Below are positions 5,302-12,699 of a stretch of 17,622 bases of DNA, in pieces. The stretch spans positions 1 to 17,622 of the forward strand of contig DATIZX010000136.1 of assembly GCA_035516795.1 (NCBI GenBank), read 5' to 3'. The number at the start of each line of letters is the position of its first letter. The stretch's first letter is position 1. Position numbers and translations under genes: made by a program. The notes beneath the pieces were generated by a model, which searched no databases, was not told the DNA's origin, and was given only the letters and a program-made list of their open reading frames with translations. Origin of the DNA: DATJBF01 sp035516795 (lineage in GTDB: Bacteria; Verrucomicrobiota; Verrucomicrobiia; Palsa-1439).

Positions 5302-5772
5302 ATGAAATGGAAAATGGTGGCTGTAAACTTTTCGCTGGTTGTTTGTCTGGTCGTTTGGGGCGCGGGTTGTTCAAAACAGGAAGGATCCCCTGCCCCAACT
5401 TCACAGGCTCAAGAGCCGGCAGTTGTGGTGCAACCGGTGCCGAATGTGACCGAATTGAAGAGTGAGGACATCAAAGTGGGCACGGGCGCGGTCGCCGAAC
5501 CCGGGAAACAAGTGACGGTGGATTACACCGGCTGGCTGGCGAACGGGACGAAGTTCGATTCGTCGAAAGACCACGGTCAGCCGTTCAAGTTTATGCTCGG
5601 GACCGGGGCGGTCATCCAGGGCTGGGACCAAGGTGTGGCCGGCATGAAGGTCGGCGGCGTGCGGAAGCTCACGGTTCCACCCAGTCTCGGTTACGGAGCC
5701 GCTGGTGCCGGCGACGTGATTCCGCCGAATGCGACGTTGGTGTTCGAAGTGGAATTGCTCAACGTGGAGTAG
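5302..5772 (+). CDS. FKBP-type peptidyl-prolyl cis-trans isomerase, lipoprotein
   Basis: A 156-residue envelope folding catalyst that isomerises X-Pro bonds. Residues 1-22 are a lipoprotein signal peptide ending VVWGAGC, with C23 as the lipidation site (Gly at -3 is unusual but tolerated). A Pro/Gln-rich linker runs to about 50, then a single FKBP domain: VTVDYTGWLANGTKFDSSKD, PFKFMLGTGAVIQGWDQGV, GMKVGGVRKLTVPPSLGYG and the final strand ATLVFEVELLNVE. The active-site pattern (Y-TGWL, FDSS, the G-VI-GWD motif, Y of LGYG) is complete. The start codon follows a -10 box by six bases and lacks a ribosome binding site. It is the first clearly chromosomal gene after the accessory region. Confidence 0.95.
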   Translation: MKWKMVAVNFSLVVCLVVWGAGCSKQEGSPAPTSQAQEPAVVVQPVPNVTELKSEDIKVGTGAVAEPGKQVTVDYTGWLANGTKFDSSKDHGQPFKFMLGTGAVIQGWDQGVAGMKVGGVRKLTVPPSLGYGAAGAGDVIPPNATLVFEVELLNVE

Positions 5773-5782
5773 ACGCGCAGAC

Positions 5783-5817
5783 TTTTTACCACGAATGGAC
5801 ACGAATCCACGCGAATA
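5783..5817. repeat. Dispersed repeat (ACCACGAATGGACACGAAT type) at a gene start
   Basis: The segment reads as two near copies of a CACGAAT-centred unit (ACGAATGGAC then ACGAATCCACGCGAAT). Runs of this kind are common between genes in Verrucomicrobiota and Planctomycetota genomes. Here it supplies the ATG at 5795 that opens the next gene's frame, which casts doubt on that start. Confidence 0.45.
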
Positions 5818-7036
5818 TTGTGGCAGGCGTTGCGCACGCCTTTGGGTTCCCATCGTCCTGATCGTTCTCGCGCTAGGCGTTGCAATCGTCACGCAACGCG
5901 GGAAGTTGGAGAAGGCGTACTACTGGTTTCAAGTTCGCCGGTTGGACAAGCAAGTTCTGGCTCTGGAGAAAACCGGCCAAAACACCCGTTGCGCCCGCCA
6001 GATTCTCAACGAGACCGAGTGGCTCGTGGATGACACGCGCAATTTCAAACGAATCGCCGAGCACCTGGAGACGTTGCGCACCATGTTGAAGGATCCCGCC
6101 AGCTTGAACGCTCCCGACGAACAATCGGAGACCGACGGCAGTTGGGGTCGCTGCTACATGGAATGGTTCTTCAAGCTCGACGCATCCTTCGACGAGATCT
6201 CCGCGCTCGACGACAAACATCAGGTGCCCAAGTATCGCGTTCGCTTTCTGGATCGAATCAATTCGCCGGAGAAGCTCACGGCGCATCTCAACAACTTGCT
6301 GACCTCGGATCTCGAGACTGACGGCGTTGACCGGGGCCGCGAGCTGAACGAAACCATTGCCGACCTGTTGCGGCTGGTCATCCACCACGAGCCGGAAAAT
6401 TACCCGTATCACCCGCAGCTCAAGGAAACGTTTCTCAACTTCCTCATGAACGAAGCGCGCAACACCGAAACCGGTTACTGGGGCGAATGGTACAAAACGC
6501 GTGACGGCATCAAGAAAACCAATGGCCTGAGCCTCACGTTTCACATCATCAGTTACCTCAAGGGGGACATCACGGATTGGCCGAAGGTGATCGACACCAC
6601 GCTGGCGATCAAGAACAAGCGATACCCGAACGGCTGGCTGAGTCACTCGGGCTATGCGAACCACCACAACATGGACGTCGTGGTCCTCTTTCGCTACGGG
6701 TGGAACCATGCCACGCCACAGCAGCAAGAGGCCATCCGCGTCGAACTCCACAAAATGCTCGACTGGTGTCTCAAGGAATCGCTCCAGCCGGATGGGTCAT
6801 TTCGTGTGCGCGACGAGGAATCCCTGGAAGAGTCGTCGTACTTCGGCGCGGCGTTTCTAGCCCGCCTCGGCTATTTCGACCGGACGCGACGGTTCTGGAC
6901 GGACGAAGACTTTCCCGGCGCTGGGGAAGCGAAGCAACACATTGCCCAATTCATCCGCGCGCACCTGAATTCGGGCGGAGAAGGCGGATCGTACTATCGG
7001 GACGCGCTCGCCGAGCTTGGCGAGAAGGCGCCCTGA
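5795..7036 (+). CDS. Membrane-anchored protein with a probable alpha-toroid fold, function unknown
   Basis: About 413 residues. A cluster of Arg/Cys is followed by one hydrophobic helix (LWVPIVLIVLALGVAIV, about residues 17-35), so the protein is anchored with its bulk outside the cytoplasm. The remainder is helical with a late series resembling alpha/alpha-toroid glycosidases and lyases: RYPNGWLSHSGYANHHNMDV, a segment with MLDWCLKESLQPDGSFR, and SSYFGAAFLARLGYFD near the C-terminus. I cannot name a family or catalytic residue. The ATG at 5795 lies in a dispersed repeat and has no ribosome binding site, so the native start may differ. It follows the FKBP gene by 22 bp and could be co-transcribed. 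Coding is firm; function is open. Confidence 0.75.
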   Translation: MDTNPREYCGRRCARLWVPIVLIVLALGVAIVTQRGKLEKAYYWFQVRRLDKQVLALEKTGQNTRCARQILNETEWLVDDTRNFKRIAEHLETLRTMLKDPASLNAPDEQSETDGSWGRCYMEWFFKLDASFDEISALDDKHQVPKYRVRFLDRINSPEKLTAHLNNLLTSDLETDGVDRGRELNETIADLLRLVIHHEPENYPYHPQLKETFLNFLMNEARNTETGYWGEWYKTRDGIKKTNGLSLTFHIISYLKGDITDWPKVIDTTLAIKNKRYPNGWLSHSGYANHHNMDVVVLFRYGWNHATPQQQEAIRVELHKMLDWCLKESLQPDGSFRVRDEESLEESSYFGAAFLARLGYFDRTRRFWTDEDFPGAGEAKQHIAQFIRAHLNSGGEGGSYYRDALAELGEKAP

Positions 7037-7188
7037 ACGTCGAATAACGGCGCGCAGGCTAACCTGTTGTGCGAGGGTTTGCCGCCTCGACCCCTCGTCC
7101 TCTCCGTTGTCGAGTCTGCCCCGCACAACTTTTGACCGCAGGTCTCCCTGTCCAAACTCGTCGATGGAGACCGGCACCGAACACCGGA

Positions 7189-7219
7189 CGGGAGATTCCT
7201 CGACAAGCTCGGAATGACG
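7189..7219. repeat. Dispersed repeat GATTCCTCGACAAGCTCGGAAT
   Basis: The complement of ATTCCGAGCTTGTCGAGGAA is found here, a motif I recall as common between genes of many bacteria. The surrounding gap (7037-7235) also holds an 8-bp inverted repeat (GTTGTGCG 7066-7073, CGCACAAC 7122-7129) and a 7-bp one (GGTCTCC 7141-7147, GGAGACC 7166-7172). The repeat supplies TCGACA (7200-7205), a -35-like element 17 bp before TATCTG (7223-7228), itself 7 nt before ATG 7236. Confidence 0.5.
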
Positions 7220-7228
7220 GCGTATCTG
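7200..7228 (+). promoter_or_regulatory. Possible leaderless promoter whose -35 lies in a dispersed repeat
   Basis: TCGACA (7200-7205) and TATCTG (7223-7228) have a 17-bp spacer, and the ATG of the small membrane protein follows the -10 by seven bases. The -35 is part of the repeat described above. By eye only. Confidence 0.3.
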
Positions 7229-7235
7229 ACTGGCA

Positions 7236-7568
7236 ATGCCTGAATGGGAATTGTTGCCGAAGGAAGAAGAGGCGCCGCGCCGCGAGAAACGGGTGGAAAA
7301 CCCCGAACGGAAGAGGCGGCTCATTGCGGCGTTCGCGGTCGCGGCAATTTCCGACGTGTGCTCGTGGATAGTGGAGTTTGTGCCGCCCTTGCAGTGGGCG
7401 CTCGATGTCGTCACCGCCGGTTTGCTGTTTCTCATTCTTGGCCGGCAATGGCTGATTCTTCCCGGGTTGATTGCCGAGTCGATCCCGGGCTTGGCGGTAT
7501 TTCCGTTTTGGGTACTGGTGGTCGGCTCGATAGCCGTGTGGGGAAAAATCGGAATGCGATCAGGTTGA
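7236..7568 (+). CDS. Small membrane protein, unknown function
   Basis: A 110-residue protein. The first 28 residues are highly charged (PKEEEAPRREKRVENPERKR), followed by three hydrophobic stretches: about 30-46 (LIAAFAVAAISDVCSWI), 52-70 (LQWALDVVTAGLLFLILGR) and 77-102 (LIAESIPGLAVFPFWVLVVG onward). The charged start would face the cytoplasm. Codon use matches the neighbours. I do not recognise a family with confidence; small proteins of this build are common in Verrucomicrobiota. No Shine-Dalgarno sequence, but a possible leaderless promoter precedes the ATG. It stands alone between the toroid protein and the oxidoreductase. Confidence 0.65.
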   Translation: MPEWELLPKEEEAPRREKRVENPERKRRLIAAFAVAAISDVCSWIVEFVPPLQWALDVVTAGLLFLILGRQWLILPGLIAESIPGLAVFPFWVLVVGSIAVWGKIGMRSG

Positions 7569-7621
7569 CTCGAAGACATTCTTGGCGGGCTTCGCGCCCT
7601 GGCTAAACGTTAACAACGAAA

Positions 7622-7690
7622 CGGCGCTGCGGGCCACGCCGCCCTGCCAACCACGAACGAATTCTCGACGCTCATAGAGCGCCGCTACAA
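7622..7690. repeat. Dispersed ~70-bp repeat, copy A (upstream of the oxidoreductase)
   Basis: Starts CGGCGCTGCGGGCCACGCC and ends TCATAGAGCGCCGCTACAA. Copy B at 8769-8838 has the same order of blocks: a GC-rich stem around CTGCGGGC, CCCT(A/G)CC, about 20 variable bases, then TCATAGAG. Length differs by only a few bases. In this copy the stem is imperfect. Confidence 0.6.
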
Positions 7691-7719
7691 TACTGCACAT
7701 TGCGACGGCAACCTGCACG

Positions 7720-7747
7720 TTGCAATCTTCTCGGCTGCGGGTATGGT
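7720..7747 (+). promoter_or_regulatory. Putative promoter of the oxidoreductase gene
   Basis: TTGCAA (7720-7725) and TATGGT (7742-7747) are 16 bp apart. Transcription from about 7754 would give a short leader with GGAGG (7760-7764) four bases before the ATG at 7769. Unlike the leaderless genes nearby, this one has a good ribosome binding site. Confidence 0.5.
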
Positions 7748-7768
7748 CTGCTACGGCGTGGAGGCAAT

Positions 7769-8704
7769 ATGAAAGCGATTCGATTACATAAGCGCGGCGG
7801 ACCGGAGCAACTCATCTTTGAAGAAGCGCCGGTGCCGGTGCCGACATTGGACGAGGCGCGAGTCGTGGTGCATGCCGCGGCCATCACTCCAACGGAACTT
7901 TCCTGGCCGGAGAGCTACCAATATCCCGACGGACGGGAACGATTGCCAAGTATACCGGCGCACGAGGTTTCGGGCATCGTCGAGGACGTCAGCCCGGGCA
8001 CGGATGGAATCGCAGTCGGCGAAGCCGTGTACGGATTGATCGACTTTCCGCACGACGGTTGCGCAGCGGAATATGCAACCGTCCGCACCGCCGACCTCGC
8101 GCCCAAACCGCGCACGATCGATCACGTTCATGCCGCGGCGGTGCCGTTGTCGGCGCTCACGGCTTGGCAGGCGTTCTTCGATCACGCCAAGCTGGAGGCC
8201 GGCCAACGCGTGTTGATTCATGGAGCCGCAGGCGGAGTTGGCTCGTACGCGGTTCAACTGGCTCGCTGGAAAGGGGCCAATATCGTCGCCACGGCTTCGA
8301 TGCGACATGCGACTTTTCTGCGCGAACTCGGTGTCGAAGAGATCATCGACTACGCGGAGAGGCGGTTCGAGGAAACCGTCAAGGATATCGACGTGGTGTT
8401 TGACACGGTCGGGGGAGATATTCCCGAGCGCTCGTGGCGGGTACTCAAGCCCGGCGGCGTTCTGGTTTCCATTGTGCCGAATCCGTCGCACGAGCGTGCA
8501 CAATCCCAGGGCATTCGGTCCGTTTTCTTCATCGTCAAACCCATCCGTGCGCAACTCATCCAGATCGGCGAACTGATCGATACCGGGCACGTGCGTCCCA
8601 TCGTCGGCGAGGTGCTGCCGCTGGCGCTGGCGCGCGATGCATACGAGCGCGGGTTGGCCGGACACAACCGCGGGAAGTTCGTCCTGCGCGTGCGCAAGGA
8701 TTGA
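7769..8704 (+). CDS. NADPH:quinone reductase-like zinc-independent alcohol dehydrogenase (MDR family)
   Basis: A 311-residue medium-chain reductase that probably uses NADPH to reduce quinones or enone-type substrates in the cytosol. The N-terminal GroES-like half contains PSIPAHEVSGIVEDVSPG (about 60-77) and GEAVYGL. The Rossmann half contains the AAGGVG motif (153-158) in VLIHGAAGGVGSYAVQLAR, then VDVVFDTVGG-type and LKPGGVLVSI strands and a C-terminal NRGKFVLRV. Catalytic zinc ligands of alcohol dehydrogenases are absent, as expected for this subgroup. The start at 7769 is fixed by GGAGG and the MKAIRL opening usual for the family; the longer frame from 7700 runs through promoter sequence. 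It is flanked by two copies of a dispersed repeat. Confidence 0.92.
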   Translation: MKAIRLHKRGGPEQLIFEEAPVPVPTLDEARVVVHAAAITPTELSWPESYQYPDGRERLPSIPAHEVSGIVEDVSPGTDGIAVGEAVYGLIDFPHDGCAAEYATVRTADLAPKPRTIDHVHAAAVPLSALTAWQAFFDHAKLEAGQRVLIHGAAGGVGSYAVQLARWKGANIVATASMRHATFLRELGVEEIIDYAERRFEETVKDIDVVFDTVGGDIPERSWRVLKPGGVLVSIVPNPSHERAQSQGIRSVFFIVKPIRAQLIQIGELIDTGHVRPIVGEVLPLALARDAYERGLAGHNRGKFVLRVRKD

Positions 8705-8768
8705 AAAGCGATCCCTGGCGCGGCTGGGGCCTTGGCGTGAGCGGATTTTCAACGCGGAGCCGAGCAAA

Positions 8769-8838
8769 GCGGCGCGCTGCGGGCAGCGCGCCCTACCGCC
8801 GACAAACCGATTTCGAAGGTCATAGAGGGCGGCCACAG
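8769..8838. repeat. Dispersed ~70-bp repeat, copy B, with perfect 10-bp hairpin
   Basis: GGCGCGCTGC (8771-8780) is an exact inverted repeat of GCAGCGCGCC (8783-8792) with a 2-nt gap. Then follow CCTACCGCCGAC, a spacer and TCATAGAG. It sits between the convergent oxidoreductase and lemA genes and could act as a bidirectional transcription barrier, although no T-run is present. Copy A is at 7622-7690, and a shorter relative is at 5229-5260. Confidence 0.7.
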
Positions 8839-8864
8839 CACGACGAGGCAAGTGCTGCGGACCA

Positions 8865-9458
8865 TTAGCCAACAGGAGCGGCCTTGAACTGGACAGCCAC
8901 CGGAGCCCGGGCTGATTCGTCGGCGCTGAAATAGACCGCCGGCCCGTACCCGAGAAACCGCGCGACGATTACGTCGGGCAAACGCTGGATTGCGTTGTTG
9001 TAAAGATTGACTGCGTTGTTGAAGAATTCGCGGCGTTCCGCAATTTCGTTTTCCATCCGCACGAGCGAGTCCTGCAGGCTGAGGAAGTTCTCGTTCGCTT
9101 TCAGGTTTGGATACGCCTCCGCCACGGCCAACAGCGAGCGGAGCGTGCCGGCGAGGACCTGTTCCGCCTGCGCCAGGTCGGGAGCGCTGCCTCGTCCTTG
9201 CGGCAGCAAGGAGGCCGCGGTTGAACGAGCGGTGGTGACAGCTTCGATCGTGTTGCGTTCGTGGGCCGCGTAGCCTTTGACGGTCTCGACGAGATTGGGA
9301 ATCAGATCATGGCGCTGTTTCAACAGCACATCGATGTTGGCCCAGCCTTTGTCCATCTGATTGCGCAGGTAGACCAGGCCATTGTAGAGAACGATTCCGT
9401 AGAATGTCGCGGCGATGACACCGAGCAAAACCGCAAAGCCAATCAAGAGACCGTTCAT
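8865..9458 (-). CDS. lemA: LemA family protein
   Basis: A 197-residue membrane protein with one N-terminal helix (LLIGFAVLLGVIAATFYGIV, residues 4-23) and a long helical cytoplasmic or periplasmic bundle. Family hallmarks are present: YNGLVYLRNQMDKGWANIDV, LLKQRHDLIPNLVETVKGYA (about 52-72), YPNLKANENFLSLQDSL and ENEIAERREFFNNAVNLYN. The length is usual. ATG 9458 overlaps the stop of the GIDE gene (ATGA). LemA proteins occur with GIDE, TPM-domain and DUF3137 proteins in putative membrane stress or quality-control clusters; the biochemical role is unknown. The C-terminus (DESARAPVAVQFKAAPVG) is longer than the minimal fold and probably flexible. Confidence 0.93.
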   Translation of the reverse strand: MNGLLIGFAVLLGVIAATFYGIVLYNGLVYLRNQMDKGWANIDVLLKQRHDLIPNLVETVKGYAAHERNTIEAVTTARSTAASLLPQGRGSAPDLAQAEQVLAGTLRSLLAVAEAYPNLKANENFLSLQDSLVRMENEIAERREFFNNAVNLYNNAIQRLPDVIVARFLGYGPAVYFSADESARAPVAVQFKAAPVG

Positions 9459-10201
9459 AATGCGTGGAAATACTCCAAGACGATACCAAGTCCCGCCACC
9501 GCCAGCAAGGCGCCACCGAAAATGCCGCCCGCGGCTTTCAGCGCGAACTCGGTCTCGACATCGCGAGCGGAGCGGTCGGCAATGAAGAAAAACGGACTCG
9601 TCCCGTCCTGACAGACGATGCGGTCCTCGGTTTTGGTGAGTCCAGCCAGTTGGCCGTCTGGGGCCATGACCGAGCCAAACACAAACAACGGATCGCCCGG
9701 CGCAATCATCCATTCGGTGAACCGCTTGCTCCGGGTGAACATCCCTTCCACTTCGATGCCGCGCTGTTCCGCGAAGGCCAGCGTACATGCGGACAGCCCC
9801 GCGTTGAAACTGCGCGTTTGCTCGCAGAGATCTTTCGGAATATCAATCGTGGCTTGGACGGGGACAACCAGGATTTTGCCCGTTTCGTCTTCCAGGTAGA
9901 ACGGAACCCGTCGTTCGCCGCGGTCGATGGTTGCCCAGTGGCTGGATTTGCCGGAGCGGCGCAATTCCTCCACTTGGTACCGCCAATACACGCACGGTAA
10001 TTGTTCGATGGGGCTGGTTAGAGGCTCGTGGGCCACGGCGCGTCCACAAAGTTCAGCCAGCCCAAGCGCCACAGCCTCGACCTTGGATGTGGGCGTATTT
10101 TGCATCAACCGTTTGCGTTGATAGCAACGCAGTCCCCAGAAAAAAGCAAACAAGCCGCCGACAGAGCCGGCCGCTCCCAAGATGGCGAATCTGACGTCCA
10201 T
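9455..10201 (-). CDS. GIDE-domain membrane protein (bacterial MULAN-like)
   Basis: A 248-residue protein with a hydrophobic helix at each end: about 5-24 (FAILGAAGSVGGLFAFFWGL) and about 222-243 (AAGGIFGGALLAVAGLGIVL). The middle carries the GIDE pattern: GLAELCGRAVAHEPLTSPIE, CVYWRYQVEE, FYLEDETGKILVVPVQATID and SKRFTEWMIAPGDPLFVFGS. GIDE is the substrate-side domain of the mitochondrial E3 ligase MULAN; bacterial versions such as this one lack a RING finger, so no ligase activity is implied. It is the first gene of a minus-strand operon with lemA (4-bp overlap), a known association that suggests a shared envelope function. The ATG at 10201 is the first in frame. Confidence 0.85.
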   Translation of the reverse strand: MDVRFAILGAAGSVGGLFAFFWGLRCYQRKRLMQNTPTSKVEAVALGLAELCGRAVAHEPLTSPIEQLPCVYWRYQVEELRRSGKSSHWATIDRGERRVPFYLEDETGKILVVPVQATIDIPKDLCEQTRSFNAGLSACTLAFAEQRGIEVEGMFTRSKRFTEWMIAPGDPLFVFGSVMAPDGQLAGLTKTEDRIVCQDGTSPFFFIADRSARDVETEFALKAAGGIFGGALLAVAGLGIVLEYFHAL

Positions 10202-10257
10202 GGCCTCGCGTTCAGATTACCAAGAACGTCGCCAAAAGAGAACTGCGCGTTGGAGAC

Positions 10258-10275
10258 GCATGCGAGAGCGCATGC
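10258..10275. promoter_or_regulatory. Palindrome between divergent GIDE-lemA and kinase-regulator operons
   Basis: GCATGCG (10258-10264) and CGCATGC (10269-10275) form a perfect 7-bp inverted repeat around AGAG. It lies 57 bp upstream of the GIDE start and 137 bp upstream of the kinase start, in a 210-bp divergent spacer. It could be an operator shared by both operons or a simple hairpin. No convincing promoter was found for either gene. Confidence 0.4.
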
Positions 10276-10411
10276 TCGCGCACTCATAACCATCAGCGAC
10301 TCAGCAAGTTGGCCGTGATGGACACCTCCCACCCGATTTTTGATACGGCGATGTGGCGGCATTGTGGCTGCTCCTACTGGCCTCGCCGCCGCAAATGGCG
10401 CGGAGCCACTC

Positions 10412-12268
10412 ATGCGTCTGAAGACCAAATTCATCCTTGTTTCACTGTTGGGCGGTTTGTCTTCAGTCGCCATTATCGGCATCGTTGCCTATACGAAGGC
10501 CAGACAGAGTATCGAGCAAGCGGTGGCTCTGTCATGCCAGACTGAAGCTCGCGAAACATCTGAGCAGGTTAACCGGGTCGTTCGTAACGCCCGCCTCAAC
10601 GTGCAACAGTTGTCTCAAATGAGCGTGATGGAGGGCGTGGTGAACGACGATCAGGACGGAGCGATACAGTCTTATCTGATGCGCTTCGCACGCGTGAGCA
10701 AGCGCTACGTTCGCATCGTCGCCATCAATCGCGACAAACGGATCGTTGCCTCAAGCGAATTCGATGCGCCCGACAGCCGATTTACCGACAAGGCTCTCAT
10801 CAAACAAGTGCTCGGCAGTCAGCCCTATTTCGATGACGTGCACTTCGACGAACCGAGTCACACCTGGGTCACTACGATGGCGTACCCGATCATGGCCCGG
10901 TACAACGTCCGCGTGGTTGTGGGGGTGCTTTGCGCCCAGTGGCGCGTCGAGGAACTTTCGGACCTGCTAGACCTCGCCGAGCAAGGCCAGCCGGGAGAAG
11001 AAGCCGTTCAGGTGATGATTCTCCGCAAGGACGGTTTGCTTATCGCCGGCAATCACATGCCACGCGCATCGCTGTTCGAGCGCAATCTGCGTTTGGAAGG
11101 TGCGCCGTCAGTCGCTCTCGCGCTCAAACGCAAACGAGGCTTTGTTCAGGAACATGGCACTGACGGCAAGCAAGTATTGGTCGGCTACGATTTCCGGATT
11201 GGGCCAGACGATGCGCCCACGGCGGAATGGATTACGCTTGTGCGGCATGACGCGGTCAACCTCTTTGCGCCCATTCGCATCCTGTGGCGCTGGGTCGTGA
11301 TTGTGGGGATAGTGGTCACGTTTGGCGTGTTCCTACTCTCGCTGCTCGTCAGCTATCGATTATCATCCCCCATCGAGGAGATGGCGGCGGTGGCGGAGAA
11401 GGTCGCCAGCGGCAATTTCGACATCCGCGTGCAACGGCGGTCGTCTGACGAAGTGGGCACGCTGGCTCGCGCCTTCAATAAGATGATTGAAGACTTAAAG
11501 ACGCAGCGCGACCAGCTCTTCACGGCGCAAACCAGCCTGATGCATGCCGACAAAATGGAGACCGTCGGACGTCTCGCCGCAGGCGTTGCCCATGAAGTGA
11601 AAAACCCGCTCACCGTCATTTCGATGGGAATCGAGTATCTCTCCACCGATTTCCCGTCTCATGGCGATCAAAATGTGTCCACCGTGCTCACCGAGATGCA
11701 GAATTCCGTGGAAAGAGCCGACACGATCGTCCGCGGACTGCTCGATTTTTCAGCGTCCAGCCACTGGGATGTGGCAGATGAGGATTTGAATTCCGCCATT
11801 GAGCGTTCGCTGAAATTGGTGCGCCACGATCTCGTAAAAGGCCACATCAACATCAGCACGGATCTGGCCGATCATCTGCCGCAACTCAAACTTAACCGAA
11901 CCAAAATGGAGCAGGTGTTCATCAATCTTTTTATCAATGCCGTTCATGCGATGCCCTATGGCGGAACCCTCAGTGTTCGGACATATGCCCAGCCTTCGCG
12001 AAACGGAAGCAATGCTCAGGAAGGAACCGCCGACACAGTGGTCGCCGAGGTCGCGGACACGGGTACGGGCATACCTCAAGAAGTCCTCACGAAGATATTC
12101 GAACCATTCTTCACAACGAAACCAACCGGCGTCGGTACCGGTCTGGGCATGTGCGTTGTGAAAAACATCGTCGAATTGCACGGCGGCACGATCACCATGG
12201 CCAACCGGCCCGAAGGTGGCGCGAAAGCAACGATCACGTTCAAGGTGAAGGGAGTCTGTGAACTATGA
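10412..12268 (+). CDS. Membrane sensor histidine kinase (extracytoplasmic sensor, HAMP, HisKA, HATPase_c)
   Basis: A 618-residue NtrB-like kinase. Helix 1 (about 7-28) and helix 2 (about 291-313, WVVIVGIVVTFGVFLLSLLV) enclose a roughly 260-residue extracytoplasmic region with a Cache-like look (YVRIVAINRDKRIVASSEFD; HTWVTTMAYPIMARY). Then come HAMP (about 314-363), the phosphoacceptor H394 in GVAHEVKNPLTVIS, the N-box with N505 and N509 (INLFINAVHAM), D549 in DTGTGIP, and FEPFFTTKPTGVGTGLGM. All catalytic motifs are present. ATG 10412 is preceded by GGAG six bases upstream and directly opens helix 1. The stop overlaps the response regulator start by 4 bp, so that protein is its likely partner. 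The ligand is unknown. Confidence 0.93.
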   Translation: MRLKTKFILVSLLGGLSSVAIIGIVAYTKARQSIEQAVALSCQTEARETSEQVNRVVRNARLNVQQLSQMSVMEGVVNDDQDGAIQSYLMRFARVSKRYVRIVAINRDKRIVASSEFDAPDSRFTDKALIKQVLGSQPYFDDVHFDEPSHTWVTTMAYPIMARYNVRVVVGVLCAQWRVEELSDLLDLAEQGQPGEEAVQVMILRKDGLLIAGNHMPRASLFERNLRLEGAPSVALALKRKRGFVQEHGTDGKQVLVGYDFRIGPDDAPTAEWITLVRHDAVNLFAPIRILWRWVVIVGIVVTFGVFLLSLLVSYRLSSPIEEMAAVAEKVASGNFDIRVQRRSSDEVGTLARAFNKMIEDLKTQRDQLFTAQTSLMHADKMETVGRLAAGVAHEVKNPLTVISMGIEYLSTDFPSHGDQNVSTVLTEMQNSVERADTIVRGLLDFSASSHWDVADEDLNSAIERSLKLVRHDLVKGHINISTDLADHLPQLKLNRTKMEQVFINLFINAVHAMPYGGTLSVRTYAQPSRNGSNAQEGTADTVVAEVADTGTGIPQEVLTKIFEPFFTTKPTGVGTGLGMCVVKNIVELHGGTITMANRPEGGAKATITFKVKGVCEL

Positions 12269-12642
12269 ATAGGAAACGCATTTTGATGGTGGATGACGAA
12301 AAAGGTGTCACCACGATGACGAAGCTCAACCTGGAAAGAACCGGTCTTTATGAGGTGCAGGTGGAGAATCGCTCCACGCACGCCCTTGAAGCTGCCAAAC
12401 AGTTCCACCCCGACATGATTATCTTGGATATCACGATGCCGGGCCTGGATGGATCGGAGGTCGCGTCGCAAATCAAAGCCGATGACCAACTCAAGAACAC
12501 GCCGATCGTGTTCCTGACCGCTGTCGTCTCGCAGATCGAAACGGGGAACAGCGAACTTCGGCGTGGTGGACAGGTCTTTCTTTCCAAGCCGGTCAATATG
12601 AAGACGTTGGTGTCTTGCATCGAACAATACACCGTCAAGTAA
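12265..12642 (+). CDS. Single-domain response regulator
   Basis: A 125-residue CheY-like receiver with nothing after it. Acidic pocket D10/D11 (ILMVDDEK), phosphoacceptor D55 (IILDITMPGLDG), T85 (FLTAVVS) and K108 (FLSKPVN) are all present. It overlaps the kinase gene (ATGA, 12265-12268) and must receive phosphate from it. Lacking a DNA-binding or enzymatic output, it would act by protein contact or as a phosphorelay intermediate, so the final output lies elsewhere in the genome. The 57-bp gap to the converging kinase gene at 12700 has no clear terminator. Confidence 0.93.
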   Translation: MNRKRILMVDDEKGVTTMTKLNLERTGLYEVQVENRSTHALEAAKQFHPDMIILDITMPGLDGSEVASQIKADDQLKNTPIVFLTAVVSQIETGNSELRRGGQVFLSKPVNMKTLVSCIEQYTVK

Positions 12643-12699
12643 GAATCAACCACCCATCCCGGCCCCGGCGCCAGCCAAAATGTGGACGGGCGTACGGCA

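Noticed and set aside
5873..6751. A 292-codon minus-strand frame
   Set aside because: Antisense to the alpha-toroid gene, whose plus-strand translation has coherent helices and motifs.
7784..8872. A 362-codon minus-strand frame opposite the oxidoreductase
   Set aside because: Shadow of the well-supported MDR gene; composition is not protein-like.
12643..12699. Intrinsic terminator between the convergent response regulator and kinase genes
   Set aside because: No stem of useful length followed by a T-run on either strand.
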